31,203 bases of DNA from an uncultured Demequina sp. (GTDB lineage: Bacteria > Actinomycetota > Actinomycetes > Actinomycetales > Demequinaceae): contig CALALQ010000295.1 in NCBI GenBank assembly GCA_937925595.1, positions 1 to 31,203 on the forward strand, written 5' to 3'. Positions 23,334-31,203 of this stretch are shown here, piece after piece. Under the pieces are notes generated by a model. It did not search any database, was not told the DNA's origin, and saw only the letters and a program-made list of their open reading frames with translations. The position numbers and the translations under genes were made by a program. Positions within the stretch are counted from its first letter, which is position 1, and the number at the start of each line of letters is the position of its first letter.

Positions 23334-24928
23334 TAGCGGCGCAGATACTTGCCCAGATCCAGGGCGTCGGGGTCGAGGTCCTGCGATGGCTGCTGGGCCC
23401 CAAGACCGAACGCCGAGCCGGCGGGGGCGGATTCTGCCCTGTTGCGCAGGGCCGCCTCCTCCTGGGCGCGCTTGGCCGGGTTGCCGCTCTTTGACTTGAC
23501 CTTGCGCTGCGGAGCCTGCTTGCCCTTGGACTTCTTGCCGCCCGGGAAGCCACCGAATGCGCCGGGTGCGCCCCCGCCCATTCCGGGAAGCGCGGGCATG
23601 TTGCCGCCGTTCTTGGCCATCGCGCGCATCATCTTCTGCGCGTCGTCGAAGCGCTTGATGAGCGAGTTGATGTCAGAGACCTGGGTTCCGGAACCGGCAG
23701 CGATGCGAGAGCGGCGAGAGCCGTTGAGGAGCTTGGGGTTGTCGCGCTCCGCCGGCGTCATCGACTGAATGATCGCCTCGATGCGGGTCAGCTCGCGCTC
23801 GTCGAAGTTCTCGATCTGATCGCGCACCTGGCCCATGCCGGGGAGCATCGTCAGCATCTTCTTCATCGAGCCCATGTTCTTGAGCTGCTGCATCTGCGAC
23901 AGGAAGTCCGCAAGGGTGAAGTCCTCGCCCTTGGTGACCTTCTCCGCCATGCGGGCGGCCTCTTCTTGATCGAAGGCCTTCTCCGCCTGCTCGATGAGCG
24001 TGAGGATGTCGCCCATGTCGAGAATGCGGCTCGCCATGCGGTCCGGGTGGAAGACCTCGAAGTCCTCGAGCTTCTCGCCAGTGGAGGCAAACAGGATGGG
24101 GCGGCCCGTGACCTCGGCAACGGACAGCGCGGCACCACCCCGAGCGTCGCCATCGAGCTTGGTGAGGACAACTCCCGTGATGTCGACGCCCTGCTGGAAT
24201 GCCTGGGCGGTCGCGACGGCGTCCTGACCGATCATCGCGTCGATGACGAACAGCACTTCCTGCGGCTCGATGGCCTTGCGGATGTCCGCGGCCTGGCGCA
24301 TGAGTTCGGCGTCGACGCCAAGGCGACCGGCGGTGTCGACGATCACCACGGAGTGCTGGCGGGCCTCGGCCTCCTTGACACCCTTCTTAGCGACCTTGAC
24401 CGGGTTGCCCTTGACCTTCTCGTCTTCGCGAGTGACGCCCGGCTCGGGAGCGAACACGGGAACCCCGGCGCGCTCGCCCACCACCTTGAGCTGGGTGACG
24501 GCGTTGGGGCGCTGCAGGTCAGCGGCGACGAGCAGCGGGGTCTGGCCCTGCTGCTTGAGGTAGTGCGCAAGCTTTCCTGCGAGGGTGGTCTTTCCTGCAC
24601 CCTGCAGACCCGCAAGCATGATGACCGTGGGGCCGTTCTTCGCGAACTTCAGCTGCCTCGCCTCGCCGCCGAGGATCGCGATGAGCTCCTCGTTGACGAT
24701 CTTGACGACCTGCTGGCCCGGGTTGAGCGCTCCAGAGACCTCTGCGCCGAGAGCGCGCTCACGGATGTTCGAGGTGAAGGTTCTGACGACGGGCACAGCA
24801 ACGTCCGCGTCAAGGAGCGCGCGACGGATCTCGCGAATCGTCGCGTCGATGTCTGCTTCGCTCAGGCGGCCCTTGCCGCGCAGGTTGCGGAAGGTCGCGG
24901 TGAGGCGATCGGAAAGATTGGCGAACAC
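23333..24928 (-). CDS. ffh: Signal recognition particle protein Ffh
   Basis: SRP54 GTPase that targets membrane proteins with 4.5S RNA and FtsY. The 531-residue product has an N domain (1-~95), a G domain with GLQGAGKTT (107-115), DTAGRLG (198-204) and TKLDGDARGG, and a Met-rich M domain (MGSMKKMLTMLPGMG, GSRRSRIAAGSGTQVSDINSLIKRF). A Gly/Lys/Ala-rich tail follows, ending DLGKYLRR. The start is GTG at 24928, with AGGA five bases upstream, which matches the conserved MFANLSDRL N-terminus. It follows glnD after 32 bases. Confidence 0.96.
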   Translation of the reverse strand: MFANLSDRLTATFRNLRGKGRLSEADIDATIREIRRALLDADVAVPVVRTFTSNIRERALGAEVSGALNPGQQVVKIVNEELIAILGGEARQLKFAKNGPTVIMLAGLQGAGKTTLAGKLAHYLKQQGQTPLLVAADLQRPNAVTQLKVVGERAGVPVFAPEPGVTREDEKVKGNPVKVAKKGVKEAEARQHSVVIVDTAGRLGVDAELMRQAADIRKAIEPQEVLFVIDAMIGQDAVATAQAFQQGVDITGVVLTKLDGDARGGAALSVAEVTGRPILFASTGEKLEDFEVFHPDRMASRILDMGDILTLIEQAEKAFDQEEAARMAEKVTKGEDFTLADFLSQMQQLKNMGSMKKMLTMLPGMGQVRDQIENFDERELTRIEAIIQSMTPAERDNPKLLNGSRRSRIAAGSGTQVSDINSLIKRFDDAQKMMRAMAKNGGNMPALPGMGGGAPGAFGGFPGGKKSKGKQAPQRKVKSKSGNPAKRAQEEAALRNRAESAPAGSAFGLGAQQPSQDLDPDALDLGKYLRR

Positions 24929-24960
24929 CAGTTTCCTTTCGGACGGGGCAAGCCCCAAGC

Positions 24961-26733
24961 CTACCTGGGACGCGAGAGCCGTTCCCTCGCCCGCTGGGTG
25001 AGCGTGTCGATGAGGCCGGCCCTCCACGTGGTCCACGCTTTGGGACCGGCCGCCCTGGCGTCGGCCTCCGTGAGCGCACGCAGCGCCTCGAGCAGATCGC
25101 TGCGCCAGCGCACGGCTGCGAGCAGCTTGTCTGCGGTCGCGGGATCGGAGACGTCCTCCGTGGTCGCGAGCCCGGCAAGGGTGAGGTGCTCGCGAACCAG
25201 CAGGGTCACATCGCTTGCGGTGTCGTCGTCGAGGCCCATGCGCGAGCAGATGGCGGGAATGAGCGCGGCGCCGTCAACCGAGTGATCCGTGGCACCGGGT
25301 CGCTTGCCGATGTCGTGCACGAGTCCCGTGAGCAGCACCAGGTCGAGGTTGGGCACGCGCCGATGCTTGCCGGCAAGCACCACGGTCTCGACCATGTGGC
25401 GGTCCACCGTGAAGCGGTGCACGGGTGAGCGCTGGGGACGGTTGCGCACCCCCTCCCACTCGGGGATCCAGCGCACCACCTGCCCCTCAAGATCCATCGC
25501 CTCCCACACGGACACCAGGTGGTTTGAGGATCGCAGCAGGTCACGGAAATGCCCACGGGCCGACGCTGACCACGGCTGGGGCAGTTCAGGACAGCTGGGA
25601 AGCGCCTCAAGCAGGCCAGGGGTGAAGGGAAGTCCAGTGGTCGCGGCGACGGCGGCGGCGCGCAGCGGGAACTCGGCGTCGGTGCTGGGGTCGAAGCCTG
25701 GCGCGATCGCGAGGTCTCCGTCGACGTCGATGAGTCCCTCCCCCACCGACACGTGGCGAGGGGCAGCGGCGCGGCGGCGGGCGATGAACGCTCGCGAACC
25801 CACACCGGAGCGCTCCAGCGAGCGGCGCGCCCTGCGCTCCGTGGCGTCGAGGGCGAAGGCCACGGTGCGTCCCGCGTCGGCGAGCTCGGCAAGGACGTCA
25901 TCGGGATCGTCACGGCCCATGAGCTGCGCGACGTCTTCGGCGAGGTGGCGGCCCAGCACGTTCTGGGGCCGGCTCGTCACCATCTGGATTGCGTCGCGAA
26001 CGTCCATGAGCACACGGGCGGCCTCGTCGACGGCACCGTGCGGACGGTCGGTGAGCCACGTGGCAGCGAGCGCGGCGAGGCTGATGTAGTCCCGGGTGCC
26101 GCCGCGCGACTCCTTGATGTTGGGCTCAATGAGGTACGCGACCTCGCCAAAACGCTCGGCGCGCGCACGGGAAGCGGCGAGCAGGTCGGGAAGGCGCTTG
26201 CGCGCCGCGGAGCGCCAATCCTGATAGATCAGGGCGCGAGCGTGCTTCGCGAGCGACTCGTCGCCGGCAATGGCATTGATGTCGAGCAGGCCGGCCGCCG
26301 CGGCAAGATCCTTCGAGGCAACCTGGCGGCACTCGGTGATGGATCGCGTCGAGTGGTCGAGCTCAAGCCCTGCGTCCCAGATGGGATACCAGAGCTGCTC
26401 CGCGAGCGCCGCGACGTCCTTCTTGCTGAGGGATTCGCCATCGTGAAGCAGCACGAGGTCGAGGTCGGAGGCGGGGCCCGCCTCGCCACGTCCGATCGAG
26501 CCGACCGCGGCGAGCGTCACCCCGGTCGCGCCCCCGGCGATGTCATTGAAGTGGTCGGCGAGCGCGCCGTTCACCAGCTGCGTGAGCTGGACCCGGCGCT
26601 CGGCGCCGGATGCTCCTTGAGCGTAGAGACGCTCTGCGTGTTCTCGCCTCAGACGCTTGAGGTCCCGCACCCCATGGGGATGCGGGACCTCAGCGTCCGA
26701 GCCGTGACGAACAACGCCGTTACGGCTCGTCAT
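24961..26733 (-). CDS. glnD: GlnD-type PII uridylyl/adenylyltransferase lacking ACT domains
   Basis: GlnD modifies and demodifies PII proteins. It has a nucleotidyltransferase domain ([21 protein letters not shown]; Gly78, Ser79, Asp90, Asp92), the PII-uridylyltransferase helical region ([19 protein letters not shown]) and an HD hydrolase domain (His473-Asp474 in [16 protein letters not shown]). The protein is 590 residues and stops about 116 residues after the HD motif. The two C-terminal ACT domains that sense glutamine in longer relatives are absent, and ffh follows directly. ATG 26733 is the only start giving the conserved N-terminus ([14 protein letters not shown]), but two hairpins lie within the first 28 codons. 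Confidence 0.88.
   Translation of the reverse strand: MTSRNGVVRHGSDAEVPHPHGVRDLKRLRREHAERLYAQGASGAERRVQLTQLVNGALADHFNDIAGGATGVTLAAVGSIGRGEAGPASDLDLVLLHDGESLSKKDVAALAEQLWYPIWDAGLELDHSTRSITECRQVASKDLAAAAGLLDINAIAGDESLAKHARALIYQDWRSAARKRLPDLLAASRARAERFGEVAYLIEPNIKESRGGTRDYISLAALAATWLTDRPHGAVDEAARVLMDVRDAIQMVTSRPQNVLGRHLAEDVAQLMGRDDPDDVLAELADAGRTVAFALDATERRARRSLERSGVGSRAFIARRRAAAPRHVSVGEGLIDVDGDLAIAPGFDPSTDAEFPLRAAAVAATTGLPFTPGLLEALPSCPELPQPWSASARGHFRDLLRSSNHLVSVWEAMDLEGQVVRWIPEWEGVRNRPQRSPVHRFTVDRHMVETVVLAGKHRRVPNLDLVLLTGLVHDIGKRPGATDHSVDGAALIPAICSRMGLDDDTASDVTLLVREHLTLAGLATTEDVSDPATADKLLAAVRWRSDLLEALRALTEADARAAGPKAWTTWRAGLIDTLTQRARERLSRPR
26652..26728 (-). terminator. Tandem hairpins between glnK and the glnD body (terminator or attenuator)
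   Basis: The first hairpin pairs 26652-26656 and 26658-26669 with 26681-26697, then CCCC with GGGG around an AT loop, about 21 pairs in all. The second pairs GAGCCGT (26699-26705) with ACGGCTC (26722-26728). Both lie inside the predicted first codons of glnD, 27-103 bases beyond the glnK stop. There is no T-run. Confidence 0.55.
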
Positions 26734-26754
26734 GATGCGGTTGGTGTCCTGTCG

Positions 26755-28364
<1,610 letters not shown>

Positions 28365-28424
28365 TGTTCTTGTCTCTCCCTTTCCTAGCCCTGTAGCTAG
28401 TTGCCACGAGAGTCCCGCAGGAGT

Positions 28425-28462
28425 GTTACCTCCGCACGGCCCTTTCGTTTCGGGAGCGTTAC
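28425..28462 (-). promoter_or_regulatory. GlnR-type operator upstream of amt
   Basis: On the minus strand GTAAC-n6-GAAAC occupies 28447-28462, an exact match to the actinobacterial GlnR half-site pair. A second GTAAC lies at 28425-28429, 33 bases (three helical turns) from the first. GlnR activates amtB-glnK-glnD under nitrogen limitation in Streptomyces and relatives. The core promoter is not clear. Confidence 0.6.
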
Positions 28463-28507
28463 AAGACGCGCACTCAGGTAAAAGGTGTGTTGCGCAGACG
28501 GGGAGGC

Positions 28508-29680
28508 TTAGGCCTCGCCCACAAGGGAATCAACGAATGCGACGGGATCGAACGGCGCGAGGTCGTCCGCGCCCTCACCAAGGCCGACGAACTTCACGGG
28601 CACACCGAGTTCTCGCTGCACGGCCACCACGATGCCGCCCTTGGCGGAGCCGTCGAGCTTGGTCAGCACGATGCCCGTGACCTCCGTGGCTTCCGCAAAC
28701 ACCCGCGCCTGCGTGAGGCCGTTCTGGCCCGTGGTGGCGTCGAGCACGAGGAGCACCTCGGCCTTGGGCGACACCTTGCCGACGACCCGCACGATCTTGC
28801 CGAGCTCGTCCATGAGGCCCGCCTTGTTCTGCAGTCGGCCGGCGGTGTCGATGAGAACGGCGTCTGCGCCGTCGCCCTTGGCGCGCTCGGCGGCGGCGAA
28901 AGCGACGGACGCGGGGTCGGCGCCATCACGCTCGGAGCGCTCAACGGGAACTCCCACACGGGCTCCCCACGTCTCAAGCTGGTCGGCGGCGGCGGCACGG
29001 AAGGTGTCGGCGGCGCCGAGCACCACGGAGTAGCCGTCGGCGACGAGCACGCGGGCCAGCTTGCCCACCGTGGTGGTCTTGCCCACGCCGTTGACGCCAA
29101 CGACGATCACGGACTTGGCCTCGCCCTCGCCCGGCTCGCCAAGAGCGAGCGAGCGGTCGGCGTCCGGGTCGATGACCTCGAGCAGCGCGGCGCGCAGCGC
29201 CTCATGAGGAGCAAGGTCCGCGTTGGCGGCAAGTCGCGACTTCACCGACTCGAGGATGACGTCAGTCGACATCGCGCCCACGTCTGCGAGCAGCAGCGCC
29301 TCTTCGAGCTCGTCATAGTCGGCCGCGGAGATCGCGCTCTTGCGGAAGACGTTTCCGAGCGTCGCGCCAAGACGGCCGCGCAGGCGACCGAAGCGGCCGG
29401 ACGTCGATTCCGGGCTCTCAAAGAGGGTTGTGGTGGGGGCCGACGAGGCAACATCGCTCGGCGCAGGCGCCTTGCGGCCCGACGCTGCGGCCTCCTCGTC
29501 GTCGACGCTGCCCAGGATCGAGGTGTTGGCGGTCTCAGCTGGGCCACCGCTCTTGGAGACGTCTTGAGCCTTGCCGCCAGAGCGTCGGGCAATGCCGAAA
29601 CTGGCACCGCCGACGGCGAGAACTGCAAATATCGCGACGACTACGGCGTCGGCATCACCGGGAATCCACGAAACGTCCAC
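28508..29680 (-). CDS. ftsY: Signal recognition particle receptor FtsY
   Basis: The SRP receptor GTPase, 390 residues. It starts with a membrane-spanning N-terminus (about 10-30), then a variable linker (35-95), then an NG domain with GVNGVGKTT (195-203), AADTFRAAAADQLETW, DTAGRLQ and TKLDGSAKGG, and the C-terminal GLGEGADDLAPFDP. The start is GTG at 29680; the ribosome-binding site is weak. It lies 12 bases after the small one-helix protein gene and downstream of smc, the standard actinobacterial order. Confidence 0.95.
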   Translation of the reverse strand: MDVSWIPGDADAVVVAIFAVLAVGGASFGIARRSGGKAQDVSKSGGPAETANTSILGSVDDEEAAASGRKAPAPSDVASSAPTTTLFESPESTSGRFGRLRGRLGATLGNVFRKSAISAADYDELEEALLLADVGAMSTDVILESVKSRLAANADLAPHEALRAALLEVIDPDADRSLALGEPGEGEAKSVIVVGVNGVGKTTTVGKLARVLVADGYSVVLGAADTFRAAAADQLETWGARVGVPVERSERDGADPASVAFAAAERAKGDGADAVLIDTAGRLQNKAGLMDELGKIVRVVGKVSPKAEVLLVLDATTGQNGLTQARVFAEATEVTGIVLTKLDGSAKGGIVVAVQRELGVPVKFVGLGEGADDLAPFDPVAFVDSLVGEA

Positions 29681-29692
29681 GCGCTAAGTGTC

Positions 29693-29983
29693 TCAGGACG
29701 CGGACGTCGAGTGCGCCTCCTGGCGCGCGCGGCGCGCATCGATTTCTGCGTACTTGCGCTCTGCGGCGCCCAACTGGCTGACGAGGTTCAGGTCATTGGG
29801 CTCACGCGGGACGTCGCCCGACAGCGCCTCCTCGCGAAGGGCGTCGATCGCCTCGCGGCGGTCCCTGGAGAGGAAGATGCGCAGAATGTGCGATCCCCTG
29901 CCTTCCGCGGCGAGAGCCGCAAGGAACACGGCGACGGCGAGCAGGCCACCGATGACGTAGAACGGAACGAGCTGAGACAGCAT
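29693..29983 (-). CDS. Small single-helix membrane protein, unknown function
   Basis: A 96-residue protein with one N-terminal membrane helix (about 7-27) and a charged helical tail (about 38-96, rich in Arg, Glu and Ala). I do not recognise a family. ATG at 29983 has a strong GGAGG nine bases upstream. It lies between smc and ftsY, 12 bases from ftsY, so it is probably expressed with the SRP receptor. Confidence 0.8.
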   Translation of the reverse strand: MLSQLVPFYVIGGLLAVAVFLAALAAEGRGSHILRIFLSRDRREAIDALREEALSGDVPREPNDLNLVSQLGAAERKYAEIDARRARQEAHSTSAS

Positions 29984-30074
29984 GCCTGGCTACCTCCTCA
30001 CAGTGCGCAGCACAAAATAGGACAAATCGGATTGACTTCCATCGTCACCCAGGATTGCGAAACATGCAACCGAG

Positions 30075-31203
30075 CTAGGCGCCGACGGGCTCTTCAGTGA
30101 GTCTTTGGCTGATGACGGTTGTGACGCCGTCACCACGCATAGTCACACCGTACAACGCGTCAGCGATCTCCATAGTTCGCTTCTGGTGCGTAATGACGAT
30201 GAGCTGAGAGTCATCGCGCAGCTCGCGGAAGATCTCGAGCAGTCGTCCCAGGTTCACGTCGTCGAGCGCGGCCTCGACCTCGTCCATGACGTAGAAGGGG
30301 CTGGGGCGGGCCTTGAAGATCGCGACCAGCATCGCTACGGCGGTGAGCGATCGCTCTCCACCGGACAGCAGCGACAGGCGCTTGACCTTCTTGCCCGCGG
30401 GGCTCGCCTCGACCTCGATGCCCGTGGTGAGCATGTTCGACGGATCCGTGAGAACGAGCTTGCCGGTGCCGCCGGGGAACAGTCGCGGGAAGATCTGCTC
30501 AAACTGCTCGGCGGTGTCGCGGTAGGCCTCGGCGAAGATCTGCTCGACGCGCTCGTCGATCTCCTTGACGATCGTCAGCAGGTCCTCGCGGGACTTCTTG
30601 ATGTCGTTCAACTGATCCGTGAGGAACTTGTGGCGCTCCTCGAGGGCGGCGAACTCCTCAAGGGCGAGAGGGTTGACCCGGCCCAGCTGCGACATGGCGC
30701 GCTCGGCGGCGCGCAGTCGCTTCTCCTGCTGCTCGCGCACGAAGGGCTGCTCCTCGCCCTCCTCGCCGATCGCGGGGACCGGGACGTGGGGGCCGAACTC
30801 CTTGACGAGCTGATCGGGGTCGACGCCGAGCTCGTCGATTGCGCGCTGGCGCAGCTGCTCAAGGCGCACGCGCAGCTCCGCGCGCGCCACCTCGTCCTTG
30901 TGGGCGTCGTCCGTGAGGCGAGAGAACTCCTGCGAGTACTCGTCAACAAGGCGGCGCACCTCGGCAATGGCTCCCGCGCGCTCCGAGCGAGCCGCCTCGA
31001 CCTCGGCACGAGCGTCGTCGGCCTTCTGGACGGACACGTCAATGAGCGCGAGCGCCTCGGTGGCTCCGGCAACGACCTCTCGAGCGGCCTGGGCCTGTCG
31101 CTCGCGGCGAGCGGCCGCCTCCTCTGCCCTCGCGCGGGCATCGCGCTCCGCGACCACGGCGCGCTCAAGGCTCTCGGCACGGGCGGCGAGGGCGCGGGCG
31201 CGC
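30075..31203 (-). CDS. smc: Chromosome partition protein SMC, C-terminal part (cut by window edge)
   Basis: The visible 375 residues are the C-terminal arm and head of SMC, which loads on DNA and organises chromosomes. A long Ala/Glu/Arg-rich coiled coil is followed by the head with the ABC signature LSLLSGGERSLTAVA, Walker B FYVMDEVEAALDD and the switch ITHQKRTMEIAD. The hinge and N-terminal head lie outside the window. The frame is open to the right edge with no start. The 91 bases downstream contain a TTGC/GCAA hairpin and no gene. Confidence 0.95.
   Translation of the reverse strand, partial: RARALAARAESLERAVVAERDARARAEEAAARRERQAQAAREVVAGATEALALIDVSVQKADDARAEVEAARSERAGAIAEVRRLVDEYSQEFSRLTDDAHKDEVARAELRVRLEQLRQRAIDELGVDPDQLVKEFGPHVPVPAIGEEGEEQPFVREQQEKRLRAAERAMSQLGRVNPLALEEFAALEERHKFLTDQLNDIKKSREDLLTIVKEIDERVEQIFAEAYRDTAEQFEQIFPRLFPGGTGKLVLTDPSNMLTTGIEVEASPAGKKVKRLSLLSGGERSLTAVAMLVAIFKARPSPFYVMDEVEAALDDVNLGRLLEIFRELRDDSQLIVITHQKRTMEIADALYGVTMRGDGVTTVISQRLTEEPVGA

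Noticed and set aside
24945..24956. GGGGCAAGCCCC palindrome between glnD and ffh as a terminator
   Set aside because: The stem is only four base pairs and there is no T-run. It lies just before the ffh ribosome-binding site and is too weak to call.
6600..25700. Many copies of GCGATCGC, as in cyanobacterial HIP1
   Set aside because: The octamer falls mostly in Ile/Ala-coding runs with GC-rich codon use, and as a palindrome it has no strand bias. Codon usage explains it well enough.

Overview
The window is high-GC DNA from an actinomycete, most likely of the order Micrococcales. The evidence is base composition, actinobacterial protein variants (DUF2469 protein, long acidic S16 tail, WhiG/FliA-type sigma factor, amt-glnK-glnD order, a GlnR-type operator) and several start codons directly preceded by a -10 box, as in leaderless mRNAs. 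I cannot name the genus from the sequence alone. Almost every gene lies on the minus strand. The exceptions are a secreted M23-like protein (3857-4345), a nucleotidyltransferase (14237-15010) and a small membrane protein (18126-18587).

Layout in the minus-strand direction of transcription, from right to left: the C-terminal part of smc, a one-helix protein and ftsY; the nitrogen operon amt-glnK-glnD behind a GlnR-type operator; ffh and an amidohydrolase; a ferric-reductase-like membrane flavoprotein, an exported FMN-binding protein and ApbE (one overlapping redox operon); rpsP, khpA, rimM, trmD, rplS, lepB and rnhB; the DUF2469 gene; a TetR regulator with a 14-helix DHA2 exporter; an ArsR-type regulator with a 12-helix MFS exporter; yraN, comM and dprA; xerC and a whiG/fliA-type sigma factor; rpsB, tsf, pyrH, frr and the start of cdsA. 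The backbone is the conserved actinobacterial smc-to-cdsA block for translation, protein targeting and nitrogen control. The accessory insertions are the two regulator/exporter pairs, the nucleotidyltransferase between rnhB and the DUF2469 gene, and the flavin redox operon.

How the genes work together: FtsY and Ffh form the SRP targeting pathway; S2, S16, L19, EF-Ts, RRF, RimM, TrmD and KhpA serve ribosome assembly and translation; LepB processes exported proteins; AmtB, GlnK and GlnD form the ammonium-sensing module; ApbE would covalently attach FMN to the exported protein that receives electrons from the membrane reductase.

Most interesting signals: (1) a 106-nt near-continuous hairpin at 3648-3753 whose wobble pairs indicate a plus-strand RNA; (2) the 11-mer GCCCGACGCTG, present 8 times with a 7:1 strand bias; (3) the reductase/FMN-binding/ApbE operon, with Ser as the probable flavin acceptor; (4) a perfect SlyA/MarR-like palindrome inside the amidohydrolase gene; (5) a GlnD that ends after its HD domain, with two tandem hairpins inside its first 28 codons; (6) operator/promoter pairs of the two efflux regulators with leaderless-type starts; (7) structured leaders before rpsB and rplS.
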